Shown: one piece after another, positions 38,485 through 48,400 of the stretch
How the letters are laid out: every line of letters begins with the position of its first letter
Numbering within the stretch: the stretch's first letter is position 1
Assembly: GCF_001940165.2 (NCBI RefSeq)
Contig: NZ_CP135162.1
Location: 1,415,501 to 1,479,500 of the forward strand
Source: Roseburia sp. 831b
Lineage (GTDB): Bacteria; Bacillota; Clostridia; Lachnospirales; Lachnospiraceae
Direction of reading: 5' to 3'
DNA: 64,000 bases
The notes under the pieces: model-generated
Seen by the model: the letters and a program-made list of their open reading frames with translations, nothing else
Databases searched by the model: none
Told to the model about the DNA's origin: nothing
Position numbers and translations under genes: made by a program

Positions 38485-39720
38485 CTAATAATCCATACTG
38501 TTTTCAAGCACCGCAATGTCGATGATCTCTTTCATCTTCTCTGCGGATACATTGTTATTGATAAGTTCCACAAGCTGACTTTCCGTAAGTCCTTTCTCAA
38601 TGGCACTTCTTATCTGCACAAGCTGTGCAGGAACCAGATCCCCACTTGCAAGTAGCTTTACAATATCCTGTCTGGATTTCTTCATAAAGCCGAGCTTACC
38701 AAGAAGTCCTGTAAATGCTCCCTGATTGCCTTTTCTTATGGTTCTCTCCACCTGCACATGCTGCACAACTCTTCCGTTTGCATCCACAATAGGTAACTGG
38801 TAATACACAGGAATCTGATATGCTCCCTGTGGCAATGGTCTTTCGGCAAAGAAAGACTGTGCTGCTGTCGTATTATCAGCATTAAACGCAGGTTTGCTAA
38901 CCGGCTCATCTTTTGCTGCCGTATTTGCTTCTGCTGTAGTTTCAGTTCCGGCTACCTGCTGTGATACAGCGTCACCCTCTTTTGATGTCGCCATGTTCAC
39001 CAACTTATCCTCTAAGTCATTAATTCGATTCTGCATCCTCTCCACCTCCTTCTTCTTATCTTCAATCTGCTCACGAAGTCTTGCGATCGTGGATGTTGCC
39101 CTGCTCAATTCCTCCTGTTGACTATTCAGTGCTGCTTCACTATCGTTATATTTCCGAATCAGATTATCATGCACTTCCTTGTCATGCCTTGCCGTCTCAA
39201 ATACAGAAAGTTTCTTATTCAACTCATCATATCGCTTTTCCTGATGATTGATTTTTGCAACCACCTCTTCAAGCTGTTTTACCAGTCCTTCTACATATTC
39301 CTTTTCCAATCCGGAATTTTGCAATTCCTCCTTGGATTTTTCCATATTAGCAAGAATACCTTCAAAGGCTTTCTGCATATGCTTGGCATTTTCGCCTTTA
39401 TCCATAACAGACTGTATTGTCTCTATAGGTACACCCTTCTGATAAAACTCCAATGCTACCTGCATCTGACTCCCATCCAGACCATCACGCATAATAACTG
39501 CAATCACTTCGTCGGATAAACCCTCTCTCAAACATTTGGAATATATCTGCTTAAAGCGAACATCACCTTTCTTTTTCAGGTATAATTCAACCTCTTCAAT
39601 CGTCAGACCATACTCCAAATCATCTGAAACAAGGTCAATGACATCTTTTTCATAACCTGTATCCCTAAGTCGTCTTAAATAGCCATTGCGGTCCGATACA
39701 CTAATTTTTGTACGTTCCAT
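38485..39720 (-). CDS. ICE coiled-coil protein upstream of the relaxosome accessory genes
   Basis: 411 residues, AGGAGG upstream. Residues ~1-110 contain repeated short helical motifs (LRDTGYEKDVIDLVSDDLEYG, CLREGLSDEVIAVIMRDGLDG), ~120-230 a long coiled coil (ARLREQIEDKKKEVERMQN), and ~230-300 an Ala/Thr linker. A C-terminal helical module ends ENSMDY and repeats the N-terminal style (LASGDLVPAQLVQIRSAIEKG). It is a typical companion of relaxase genes in these elements; its role is unknown. Confidence 0.65.
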   Translation of the reverse strand: MERTKISVSDRNGYLRRLRDTGYEKDVIDLVSDDLEYGLTIEEVELYLKKKGDVRFKQIYSKCLREGLSDEVIAVIMRDGLDGSQMQVALEFYQKGVPIETIQSVMDKGENAKHMQKAFEGILANMEKSKEELQNSGLEKEYVEGLVKQLEEVVAKINHQEKRYDELNKKLSVFETARHDKEVHDNLIRKYNDSEAALNSQQEELSRATSTIARLREQIEDKKKEVERMQNRINDLEDKLVNMATSKEGDAVSQQVAGTETTAEANTAAKDEPVSKPAFNADNTTAAQSFFAERPLPQGAYQIPVYYQLPIVDANGRVVQHVQVERTIRKGNQGAFTGLLGKLGFMKKSRQDIVKLLASGDLVPAQLVQIRSAIEKGLTESQLVELINNNVSAEKMKEIIDIAVLENSMDY

Positions 39721-39752
39721 ACAAATCCTCCTATCTGCAAAAAAATAACAGC

Positions 39753-41201
39753 CTATCTTCGTGGCTGTCTTGTAATAATCTTGTCCTTATTCTGTTCTCT
39801 TTCTTCTGTGATTTCCTTTGCCTCGGGTTCTTCCTCTGATACCATATCCTTCCAGATAGCATTTCCAAGATTAAGCTCCTTCTTAGCTGCACTTTCCTTT
39901 TCACTGCAAAGTCTGACTTCCTCCTTAAAATGCTCCTGCAATCGTTTGATTTCTTCATAGTCATATCCTTCATCCGAAAGTATCTTTTCAAGCTCCATCC
40001 ATCGGTTATGCTCTTCAATGAAGAACTCATCCCCACGCCGGTAATTGTTTTCTGCACCTTTTAGCAAATCCATCTCATCTGCCACATCAAACAGTTCCTT
40101 ATATCGTTTTCTGGCACGATATACCTTACTCTTTTCAGCAGAGCTTTCCTTTCTTTTATCCGTCAGATTCACTACCGTAGCCGCAAGCTGCTCCATACTG
40201 TGAATATCGTGTCTGACCAGAAACAAATACTGTTTCTGAAGCTTTTCCATCTTCTTAATCTCATCCTTATATTTCCACACCTGAGAATATGGTTTCTTTT
40301 TCAGCTTTCCGATACGATAAAGCTTGGCATAATACTTCTTTTGTAATCCTGTCAGTCTTGTGCGTTTATACCTTCGCACATAGCATTTCACAATTTCGGG
40401 CTTAAACTCTTTACTTGACCGGTAAAAAGATAAATCCTCTTCTTCAATCCTCTGGCGAATCCGTTCCTCTGTGTAATCCTTGCCCAGAGATTTACATCTG
40501 CGGTACACTCCCATTCCGGGAGGCTTGACTGCAAAATGCTTACCAAACTTAAGCTCATAGCCTTTGTCTGATAAAAGCTCCGTAAAATCCTCAAAGTTGC
40601 CAGCCTGCAATATACAGGCATCCAGATCACGCATAATCATCTTGTCCCAGACAAATTTGCCGTGACGGTAATCGTTATGCGTCGTTTTATACTCAGTATG
40701 CTCTTTGTCATCATTACCGATTTCAATGGTAGACAAACCATATTCCTCACATAAGCGATTGGTTATAGGCTGAATATACTTTGCCCAGTCACCCTTTTCA
40801 TAACGGTATTTCCTGCCATCCACAAAACTTACACTGTTGAATACAATATGTGAATGAACATGATCCGTATTGTCATGAATACAGTAAACAGCCTCATACT
40901 CTTTTCCAAGATATTCTGCTACAAACTTCTGCGTTATCTCAAAGGCAACATCAGGAGTAACCTCCCCTTCCTTAAATGACAGAATGAGATGATACCCCTG
41001 ACGCTTATCAACCTTATTAAATTCCTTCTTTGTCTCAATCATCTGCTTATATGCCGTATCCGGCTGACAGTTCATACCACCGATAAGCCTTCCGCTCTGC
41101 GTTTTCTCCGGATTCATAACATACTCAAGTGCCTGCTTCAAATGCTTACCCGGATATCCCTTACCACAATCCTTCATATAAAGAATCTTACTGATTGCCA
41201 A
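39753..41201 (-). CDS. MOBP-type relaxase (Rlx/MobA)
   Basis: 482 residues from the TTG of AISKILYMKDCG, which has GGTGGAG upstream and overlaps the MobC end by 14 bases. The nucleophile Tyr is probably in KQALEYVMNPEKT. The metal-binding histidine motif HDNTDHVHSHIVFNS is intact. The C-terminal half is basic coiled coil. The enzyme nicks oriT, stays covalently on the 5' end and pilots the strand into the recipient. Length and motifs are normal for Tn1549-like relaxases. Confidence 0.93.
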   Translation of the reverse strand: MAISKILYMKDCGKGYPGKHLKQALEYVMNPEKTQSGRLIGGMNCQPDTAYKQMIETKKEFNKVDKRQGYHLILSFKEGEVTPDVAFEITQKFVAEYLGKEYEAVYCIHDNTDHVHSHIVFNSVSFVDGRKYRYEKGDWAKYIQPITNRLCEEYGLSTIEIGNDDKEHTEYKTTHNDYRHGKFVWDKMIMRDLDACILQAGNFEDFTELLSDKGYELKFGKHFAVKPPGMGVYRRCKSLGKDYTEERIRQRIEEEDLSFYRSSKEFKPEIVKCYVRRYKRTRLTGLQKKYYAKLYRIGKLKKKPYSQVWKYKDEIKKMEKLQKQYLFLVRHDIHSMEQLAATVVNLTDKRKESSAEKSKVYRARKRYKELFDVADEMDLLKGAENNYRRGDEFFIEEHNRWMELEKILSDEGYDYEEIKRLQEHFKEEVRLCSEKESAAKKELNLGNAIWKDMVSEEEPEAKEITEEREQNKDKIITRQPRR

Positions 41202-41520
41202 GTATCTCCACCACCTTTGCAACAGCCATATTCAGCTTACGCATATATGCCACAAGTCTTTCCTTATCATTCTCGGAATACAGTCCGGCATTATTGTGAT
41301 AGGTGATTTGGTTAATATTGACACCGATACGGTTTACCTCATTGATCAAATCTCGAAGAAGCTGCCTCACTTCAGGGTAATCATTTGGCTTTTGTGAAAT
41401 CATTAATCGCAAATATTCCGATTCCGACATATTGGCTGCTTTTGCCTTTTTCTCTAAAAGTTTTGCATCCCTTGTGCTTAACCGAAATTTTTTAGTGAGC
41501 GACAATCCATTATCTGACAT
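41188..41520 (-). CDS. MobC-like relaxosome accessory protein
   Basis: 110 residues from MSDNGLSLTKKFRL. An N-terminal ribbon-helix-helix (KKFRLSTRDAKLLEKKAKAAN) and a C-terminal NEVNRIGVNINQITYHNN motif are characteristic of MobC/MobA-associated proteins. They bind near oriT and help the relaxase. Placed immediately upstream of the relaxase, translationally coupled. Confidence 0.9.
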   Translation of the reverse strand: MSDNGLSLTKKFRLSTRDAKLLEKKAKAANMSESEYLRLMISQKPNDYPEVRQLLRDLINEVNRIGVNINQITYHNNAGLYSENDKERLVAYMRKLNMAVAKVVEILGNQ

Positions 41521-41524
41521 ACCA

Positions 41525-42058
41525 TCACCTGCTCCTTCCACTTATGGCCGGCTGTTTTATCTCCGACACAAGATTTTCAACAGAAGGACCGATACCCTGC
41601 TCATTTAAGTTCTGTATGAACTGATTTGCCAATTTCTCGGCAAGCTTATCAATACCGGCACGATACATAGTCTGGTCAAAAAGCTTATCCAATACCGCTT
41701 CTTCCTCTTTTAAGCTTTCGTATTTACTCTGCCTATTAGAGAAATCAATCATATCTTTAGGTTCCTGCCTTGCCGCATCCATCTCAAGTATCTGCTCATA
41801 ATTCCATTCGCACACAGCATCAATCAAATCATCCACTGAATAATCATCCCATACAATCTCACCGGGAACCTCATCCAAATCGCCACGATAAAGTCTGCCC
41901 TCTGCATAACCTACCGTGTAATCATGGTCTTTCATATAACGAAGAAGCATCTCTGCCTCTTTATCCGTCATTACAATAGAACTTCCAACCTTCCCTGTGA
42001 CAGCCAGTAAATCTTCCGGCTGACTAATCTCTGTGATGTCATTAACTTCTATTCCCAT
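41525..42058 (-). CDS. Uncharacterised ICE protein preceding MobC
   Basis: 177 residues from MGIEVNDITEIS; a GTG four codons earlier sits too close to the GGAGG. Acidic, with VGSSIVMTDKEAEMLLRYMKD and GYAEGRLYRGDLDEVP. The C-terminal helices end AISGRSR. Family not recognised. It follows the repeat-rich intergenic region and overlaps nothing; its stop lies 4 bases before the MobC start. Confidence 0.6.
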   Translation of the reverse strand: MGIEVNDITEISQPEDLLAVTGKVGSSIVMTDKEAEMLLRYMKDHDYTVGYAEGRLYRGDLDEVPGEIVWDDYSVDDLIDAVCEWNYEQILEMDAARQEPKDMIDFSNRQSKYESLKEEEAVLDKLFDQTMYRAGIDKLAEKLANQFIQNLNEQGIGPSVENLVSEIKQPAISGRSR

Positions 42059-42139
42059 CGCTGCAACCACACCTCCTTATCCGTGTTTTAAGAATCTTTT
42101 CGTTTACCTTAAGGGAGAAAGCTTATCTTCGATAACCTT

Positions 42140-42207
42140 TGCTAGATACGCCCATTGTACCCACAAGCTCCAATGTGCATCTAGTTAGGGGGAAAATCCC
42201 CCTAAAA
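42140..42207. other. Candidate oriT region
   Basis: Two inverted repeats stand between the gene preceding mobC and the phased repeat array: CATTG-N13-CAATG (near 42153-42175) and TTAGGGGG/CCCCCTAA around a short A/T loop (near 42186-42205). Relaxases of this group usually act at such hairpins a few hundred bases upstream of mobC-rlx. The nic site itself cannot be identified by reading. Confidence 0.4.
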
Positions 42208-42225
42208 CCCTCTGAAATATCATAG

Positions 42226-42438
42226 TATGTCGATTTTTCCGACATATAATAGAAATCTATGTCGATTTTTCCAAATGAATTTTTTAATTTATGTCAAATT
42301 TTCCGACATATTTTTGGATAATATTTCTTCCTGCATCATCTAAGAATAATTACTCGACATATATTTCCGACATAAAATTTTAATCCATGTCAAAATTTCC
42401 AAATGAATTTTTCAATCTGTGTCAAAATTTCCGACATA
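42226..42438. repeat. Iteron-like array, 32-bp register
   Basis: TGTCRAWWTTTCC copies start on the plus strand at 42228, 42260, 42292, 42388 and 42420, all multiples of 32 bp apart. A degenerate copy lies in register at 42356, and the 42324 position is empty. Copies at 42228, 42292, 42356 and 42420 continue into CGACATA, making a TGTC/GACA palindrome. Copies at 42260 and 42388 continue into AAATGAATTTTT, so a 53-bp block occurs twice. The array touches the 3' end of the TOPRIM gene. Confidence 0.85.
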
Positions 42439-43408
42439 CCACTTTTTTCTCTTTCAAATTATCTAAATAGTTTTTCTTCGCTGCCACCAGCCATTCATTG
42501 TAATCCTTATACCCTTCGGGCGGCGGACAATCCTCAACTTCATAACCCATGCCATAGTATTTCTCCATTAGCTGGGCAGCCGCCTTTCTTCCCGGTTCAT
42601 CCCCATCCAGACAAAACTTAATGGAAGTAATCTGCGGATGTTCCTTAATGAATGTGACAAGTGGAGCATCTGCAAGCATCCCAAGTGCCAGCTTGTTTGT
42701 CTCATAATCAGAGAAAATGTCCACATAACTCATCAGGTCGATTGCACCTTCAAACACTATAAGTTCCAAACTCTCGTCATTGACCACATTAAATCCATAC
42801 TCTTTGTCATTGCCTGCCACATCGCACTTAAATGGCTTTCCCTCCTTATCAAACACACCTCTCATGCTTGCAAATCTAGTAACACCATTCTTGTCATTCC
42901 CCTTAAATACAATGTTGTGGTAATGCCTGCTCTCATAAATAAGTCCCTGCGACACAAAGTAGTCGATAACCTCTTTGCTGATGCCCCGTTCTTCCTTCAG
43001 ATAGGAATACAAAAAACTGTTATCCGGCGAAGGTACGGGTAATACAAAAGGCTTTGGTTCCTGTTTTTTCTTTGCCTCAACCTGATATTTAAGCTCCGGC
43101 TTTCTTCCGGTATCTTCAATCCGGCGATACCCTGCAAAATCAAGCAGCCACCATACCGCCTCTTTTACCTCCATCCCACAGAATACCCGTAGGAAATCAA
43201 TCTGCGAACCGCCATTCTCACCCTTATCATACTGTCTCGACCATCGGAACCAGTGGCTCTTATCATAGATTCGTATGGAATCCATTTCCTTAAGAGTGTG
43301 ATAATGACCAACTCTTTTTACCGTATATCCCAGATAGGATGCTACTGCCGTTAAGTCAACACTTTTGGCAATGGCAAGCTCTTCCTCTGTAAATCTTTCG
43401 TTCATCAT
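42422..43408 (-). CDS. DUF3991/TOPRIM primase-like protein
   Basis: 328 residues; the ATG overlaps the RadC stop (TAATG). The N-terminal DUF3991-like zinc-less region (YLGYTVKRVGHYHTLKEMDS, WFRWSRQYDKGENGGSQIDFL) is followed by a TOPRIM domain with its Glu in LIVFEGAIDLMSYVD (~220) and Asp pair in FCLDGDEPGRKAA (~270). Such proteins are primase-like and assist replication or second-strand synthesis of conjugative elements. The repeat array lies at its 3' end. Confidence 0.85.
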   Translation of the reverse strand: MMNERFTEEELAIAKSVDLTAVASYLGYTVKRVGHYHTLKEMDSIRIYDKSHWFRWSRQYDKGENGGSQIDFLRVFCGMEVKEAVWWLLDFAGYRRIEDTGRKPELKYQVEAKKKQEPKPFVLPVPSPDNSFLYSYLKEERGISKEVIDYFVSQGLIYESRHYHNIVFKGNDKNGVTRFASMRGVFDKEGKPFKCDVAGNDKEYGFNVVNDESLELIVFEGAIDLMSYVDIFSDYETNKLALGMLADAPLVTFIKEHPQITSIKFCLDGDEPGRKAAAQLMEKYYGMGYEVEDCPPPEGYKDYNEWLVAAKKNYLDNLKEKKVVCRKF

Positions 43409-43977
43409 TACCTTCCTTTCCCTCTCTCCGCCACAAGACTATTGTTAAAGCTGAAGTTCTTATAATCTGTCGAGTAGGTAATATTCGGATTGTCAATCAG
43501 TCCTTTTTCCTTGAAACTGAAAAACTCCCTGTTATCACCACCAACAATCACATGGTCAACTAATTGAATCCCAACCATTGAACATACTGCATTCATCCGG
43601 TCCGTTATCATGGTATCCATCTTACTGGGAAGCAGGTTCCCGCTTGGATGTGAATGAATCAGCATAATACTTGCAGCATTGGAAAGGATGCTTGATTTCA
43701 GGATTTCCCTTGGATGCACTAAAGCTTCATTCAATGAGCCAATGCTTGCAAAAGTCACATTGATAGGTTTTAAATCTGATTGCAGATTTACTACACAGAC
43801 AACTTCCCTGTCCATATCGCATAGAAGTTCTCCAATGGTAGCTGCTGCTTCATAGGGATTCTGCAAAGGAAGCTCCGAATAAAGGGGAGCCTCCTTCACA
43901 AGCTTCACTCTTACCACATCAAGCTTAAAGGCATCATCTGCATCCGTCACAAGTGTTTTCTCTTCTTTCATCTGCAT
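43408..43977 (-). CDS. RadC-like JAB/MPN domain protein
   Basis: 189 residues. The JAMM metal site is present: HSHPSGNLLPSKMD, with Glu in the preceding half. A typical C-terminal VIVGGDNREFFSFKEKG follows. RadC proteins are common on mobile elements; proposed roles are in DNA processing or metal-dependent hydrolysis, unproven. Overlaps the 43-residue gene upstream by 44 bases and the TOPRIM gene downstream by one base. Confidence 0.9.
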   Translation of the reverse strand: MQMKEEKTLVTDADDAFKLDVVRVKLVKEAPLYSELPLQNPYEAAATIGELLCDMDREVVCVVNLQSDLKPINVTFASIGSLNEALVHPREILKSSILSNAASIMLIHSHPSGNLLPSKMDTMITDRMNAVCSMVGIQLVDHVIVGGDNREFFSFKEKGLIDNPNITYSTDYKNFSFNNSLVAERGKGR

Positions 43978-44065
43978 CCTCCTTTATCTCAACCTGTATC
44001 ATGAAGTCTCCATCCCAGACATTTATAAGAGCAATCAGTTCCTTTACGGTCATTTCCTGCTCCAT
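43934..44065 (-). CDS. 43-residue small acidic protein
   Basis: MEQEMTVKELIALINVWDGD and 23 more residues. A clear TAGGAGG precedes the ATG by six bases, and the gene fills the space between DUF5688 and RadC. The TVKELIALINVWDGDFMIQV pattern resembles short ICE hypothetical proteins that often sit before radC. It overlaps the RadC start by 44 bases. Confidence 0.6.
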   Translation of the reverse strand: MEQEMTVKELIALINVWDGDFMIQVEIKEDADERRENTCDGCR

Positions 44066-44075
44066 AAGCTTCCTC

Positions 44076-45071
44076 CTATCTGGACTTTCCTGTATCGTAG
44101 ATAAGCTGTGCTTCCGCAACGATACCATCAAGACGCTTGTTCGGTGTGTCCGTTGCAAGTGTAAGTCTTCTCGCATCCTTATCATAATGATACACTTGAT
44201 TGGATAAACGTTCCTCCAATGCCACCTGATCCATGTTGATTTCATTTACCATCGCTGCAAGCTCATAAGGATCACCCATATCCGTAGATACTGCGATGCA
44301 CTCATGCACAGAGGATGGTAAGATATAAAGGTCTGTTTCGAGTCTCTCAGCAAGCTTATGGAGATTGTCCTCATAAAGCATGGAAGCAGCACCGTTGATT
44401 CCTCTGTCGTTACTGATAACCCACATCATCTTATCCTCCGGAATCTCGCCAATCATCATCTCTGCGATCTCCATAGGCATACCATCAGCAATGAACATTT
44501 CCTTCATCACATCATTCATGGATTTTACAGTAGGCGGCAAAATTCTTCTGGTATTCTCTACGGCACACTTGAATAACTGCTCCTCTGTCATTCCAAGCTG
44601 ATTTGCAAGGCTGTTTTTCACCACAGAACTCTGGATGCCCTTCTCATCCAAATTCACTACCCAGCGATAGATAATGGATAAGTCCTGAAACTCTCTGTGT
44701 GGCATATCTCTTAACATATCTTCATTCTGCAGCGTATTGACAACCTGAAACACTATGTTGTCCTTTGCACTTTCAAAATCAAGTTTTCCTACCTCCGGAA
44801 CTCTGTCAAATGCCTTTTCCATGGTCTTTGCTGCACTCTGCAATACCTCCTGCAGATTCTCCGTATTAAGATAATGCTCGTACATGTCATTGATATAAAT
44901 GGTAGGCGATACATTTCTGCCTGCCTCATTACTTACCATTGTAAGTCCATCCAGATTCTTGTTTACCTTAGTCACCGGCTCTACACGAAGAGCCATGTCC
45001 TGAAACTGTGGCGGTAAATAATCCTTAAACTTCTCTGCCACTACTTCCTTAAAAATCTCGTAATTCATCAT
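44076..45071 (-). CDS. DUF5688 protein
   Basis: 331 residues, AGGAGG upstream. MNYEIFKEVVAEKFKDYLPP, then the MYEHYLNTENLQEVLQSAAK segment and SNDRGINGAASMLYEDNLHKLAE, are the hallmark pattern of the DUF5688 family common in Lachnospiraceae mobile elements. The metzincin-like layout is not obvious: no HExxH is seen. Soluble, function unknown. Confidence 0.8.
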   Translation of the reverse strand: MMNYEIFKEVVAEKFKDYLPPQFQDMALRVEPVTKVNKNLDGLTMVSNEAGRNVSPTIYINDMYEHYLNTENLQEVLQSAAKTMEKAFDRVPEVGKLDFESAKDNIVFQVVNTLQNEDMLRDMPHREFQDLSIIYRWVVNLDEKGIQSSVVKNSLANQLGMTEEQLFKCAVENTRRILPPTVKSMNDVMKEMFIADGMPMEIAEMMIGEIPEDKMMWVISNDRGINGAASMLYEDNLHKLAERLETDLYILPSSVHECIAVSTDMGDPYELAAMVNEINMDQVALEERLSNQVYHYDKDARRLTLATDTPNKRLDGIVAEAQLIYDTGKSR

Positions 45072-45086
45072 ATAAATTGTTCCTCC

Positions 45087-45413
45087 TTAATCCAAATTGT
45101 CAAATAAGAGCCCTTCATCGTCTGGGTCCTCATATACTTTTCTTTCTGTTTCATATCCGGGATCATCTTCCAGATGGATAACCACCTTCTTTTTGAAGGG
45201 GCATTCCCTGCATGCCACCGGGCACAGGACTTCTAATGGCACAGATAATACTTCTGCCACTTTTTTCAATTTCTCAAGGTCCGGGAAACCTTCGTCCCGT
45301 TCAAATGCTTCGATGATTCTTGCTCCATCGCAGCCGAAACCACATCTTCTTCCCAGTTCCTCCCGGCTGAAACCTCTCCTCTCCCGATATTCTTTGATTG
45401 CTTCACCAATCAA
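45087..45413 (-). CDS. XRE-family HTH regulator with Cys cluster
   Basis: 108 residues. XRE helix-turn-helix at ~1-65 (IKEYRERRGFSREELGRRCG, then LEKLKKVAEVLSVPLEVL), followed by a CPVACRECPF cluster that could bind zinc or an Fe-S centre, and an acidic tail. Begins just after the adhesin terminator and is translated before DUF5688; likely regulates the ICE processing genes. Confidence 0.85.
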   Translation of the reverse strand: MIGEAIKEYRERRGFSREELGRRCGFGCDGARIIEAFERDEGFPDLEKLKKVAEVLSVPLEVLCPVACRECPFKKKVVIHLEDDPGYETERKVYEDPDDEGLLFDNLD

Positions 45414-45437
45414 ATGCTCTCACCTCCAGTTTGTAAA

Positions 45438-45475
45438 ACAAAATGAGGTGCAAGCACATACGGCCTACACCTCAT
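45438..45475 (-). terminator. Terminator of the adhesin gene
   Basis: Minus strand: perfect 8-bp ATGAGGTG/CACCTCAT stem (45468-45475 / 45443-45450), 17-nt loop, followed by TTTTGTTTT. Confidence 0.7.
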
Positions 45476-45486
45476 AAAGATGATAC

Positions 45487-48400
45487 TTATTCAGTTACTT
45501 CATCGTCTTCCTTCTTTTTCCAAAGGAAAGCTCCTACACCTGCTAACAGTGCAGTTAAACCAAGTCCTGCCCAGAGCCAAGGATTGAAATTATCCCCGGT
45601 CTGTGGAAGCTTAGGTTCTGTAGGCTTGTTAGTGAGTGATAAAGTATATTCCACACACTCAGGTGCGTCATCATCATACTGTAACACTACCTCATGGACT
45701 GTTTCATCGAGAATATACCCTTCTGCTGCTTTTGTCTCTACAACAAAGTAATGGATATCTTCCTTGAAGCTGCCATCCTCATTGTAAATGCAGATAGGAA
45801 GTTCCTTGGATTCTGCATGACCATCTTTGTCAGTTACAACAGTTTCAATGACCTTGCCATCCTTATCACGGATTTCAAATTCAACTCCTGCAATAGGCTT
45901 CTTGGTCACTTCATCTGTTTTTTCGATGATAATCTTACCAACTGCATACTCATCCTTCATTGTTACCTTCTGGATTTCTTCTGTCTCTGCCACTTCAAAT
46001 TCCACATCGTTTGCAATCTTGTAGCCATAAGGCGCTGTCTCTTCACGAAGGATATACTTTCCTGCCGGAAGTCTCTCGATAAGGTGTGACTTTCCTGCCT
46101 CGGAAGTCCAGCTCTCGATAGCCGTTCCTTCTGAATCAATGATAGAAAGCTTTGCACCTGCAAGCTCCTTCTCACCTGTGATGTCAGTCTTTGAAAATTC
46201 TACTTTGATAGGTGTGTTTTCAAACTCTGCCTCAAACTCGATAACAGCAACACCTTCCTGGTATTCTGCCTCCACATCAAATACTTCATCGGACTTCACA
46301 TATCCCTTTGGAGCTTCAATCTCCTTCACATAGTAGTTTCCAAGTGGAAGGTCGGAGATAAATGTTGCTGTGCCATCCTCGCCTGTTACAGCCTTTTCAA
46401 TCAGCGTATCAGCCTTAACGATGACTCTGCCATCCACATCCACGATATCCTCTTTCGCATACAATCCGAAGATTGCACCGGAAAGCAATTCATCTGTCTC
46501 AGAATCTTTCTTGATAACCGAAATCTCTACCTTCTGTCTTTCGTTTGTTACATCCATACCTGCATATACAATCTCTGTATTCTGGTCGATATAGGAAAGA
46601 TCGGCTTCGATTGGTGTACTGTCAAGGACAAAACCTTCCAGAGTCTCTGTCTCCACAAGATAGTATTTACCAAGCGGAAGGTCTGAAATCATTGCAATTC
46701 CATCATCATTTGTAACGATGGTTGCCACAAGTTCATCTGCCTCATAGTAAACAGTATCCAATCCATCAGGACTTACAATGTCCTCTCTTGCATATACCTC
46801 AAAAGTAACACCTGCAAGTGACTTCTTGAAATAATCAAATATGAAATCGTACCAGTGACCTTTTACAAGGTTAATGTCTGTAAGGAACTCACCATCCTTA
46901 TTGATAATGATTGTTCCGGTAGGCACTTCATCCTTCATAACAACACTCTGGATTTCTTCTGTATCTGCTACAGTAAATTCTATATCTGTTGCCTTGAGAT
47001 ATCCGTATGGAGCAAACTCTTCACGAAGGATATAAGTTTCTCCCACATGAAGTCTTTGAATTACATGTGCTTCTCCTGCCTCAGATGTCCATGTCTCGAT
47101 TACATTCCCATCCTTGTCAATGACAGAAAGTGTAGCACCGGAAAGCTCTGCACCACTTGTGATATCTTCCTTTGTAAATTCTAAGGTTGTAGGGAAGTTA
47201 TGGTAGATTGCAGTATCCGTACTATACTTGATATCCTGTCCCTTATAAGTTGCATCAAACTCTACAATTTCATCAGAAGAAGCATAACCAAGAGGTGCCT
47301 TGATTTCCTTTGCATAGTAATTACCAAGAGGATAATCCTTCACAAAGAAAATATCTCCGTTTTCATCAGAAACAGCTACCTCAAGCAGGGTATCTTTCTC
47401 TACGATTACATCGCCATCCACATTTTCGATATCCTCAGATGCATATAAACCAAACTCTGCACCTGCAATACCTTTTCCGGTTTCTCCATCCAGTTTATCA
47501 ATGGATAAGTCAACCTTCTGTCTTTCATTTGCAAATGTCATGCTCTCCTTAATTACCGGAGTCTTATCATCCACATAGACAAAAGTGACAACCTGCTCTT
47601 CCTTGTTCAGTACATAACCGTAAGGAGCTTCCACTTCCACTACTCTGTACTTTCCAAGAGGTAGGTCAGATACTACAGCTTTTCCATTGTCATCCGTAAC
47701 AACAGTTGCTACCAGCTCACCGTTACTGTAATACTTTGTTCTGTTTCCGTCAGCATCGCACTGCATGTCAGCAGTATAAATGTCCTCCGCAGCATAAACC
47801 TCAAACTTTGCACCGGAAAGGCTGCCTTCCTTATAGACAAATTCCTTATCTTCGGAATCCGCAAACAGACCTCCCTTATAGGCATCCAAAACTTCGCCCT
47901 TTTTCTCAATGATAAGCTCACCAACCGCAGCAGCATCTTCATACTCTACTGTGATGATTGCTTCGTAAGTATCAGGGTCAACCTCATAGAAAGTATCTGT
48001 ATCAACCTTTACTTCCACATAGTTGTCATTCAGTACATAACCGAAAGGGGCTGCAACCTCTTCAATACGATAATTGCCAAGAGGTAATACATCCGGCAGA
48101 ATCAGATCGCCGTCTTCATCCGTGAAGAATGAAGTATGCACTTTCTTTGACGGATAAGTGGTAATCATCTCCACATACTCATTGGTATCCATATTGAAAA
48201 TCTTAAACTCCGTATTCGGAATAAGAACTGTCTGCTTTGTATCAGCATCCTTCTTAATCACACGAAGCTTTGCGGTAAATTCCCTGTCGATGAACACTCT
48301 CCATACCTGTGGCTCTGTCGGATGGTTTTCTACAATCTTAACCTCAAACGGCTTGATAGTTTCCATGTTGTGAGGTGTTGTAGATTCAACCACCACATAG

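Noticed and set aside
42226..42438. CRISPR array
   Set aside because: Repeats are only ~13 bp with fixed 32-bp pitch, no unique spacers of constant length between long repeats, and no cas genes nearby.
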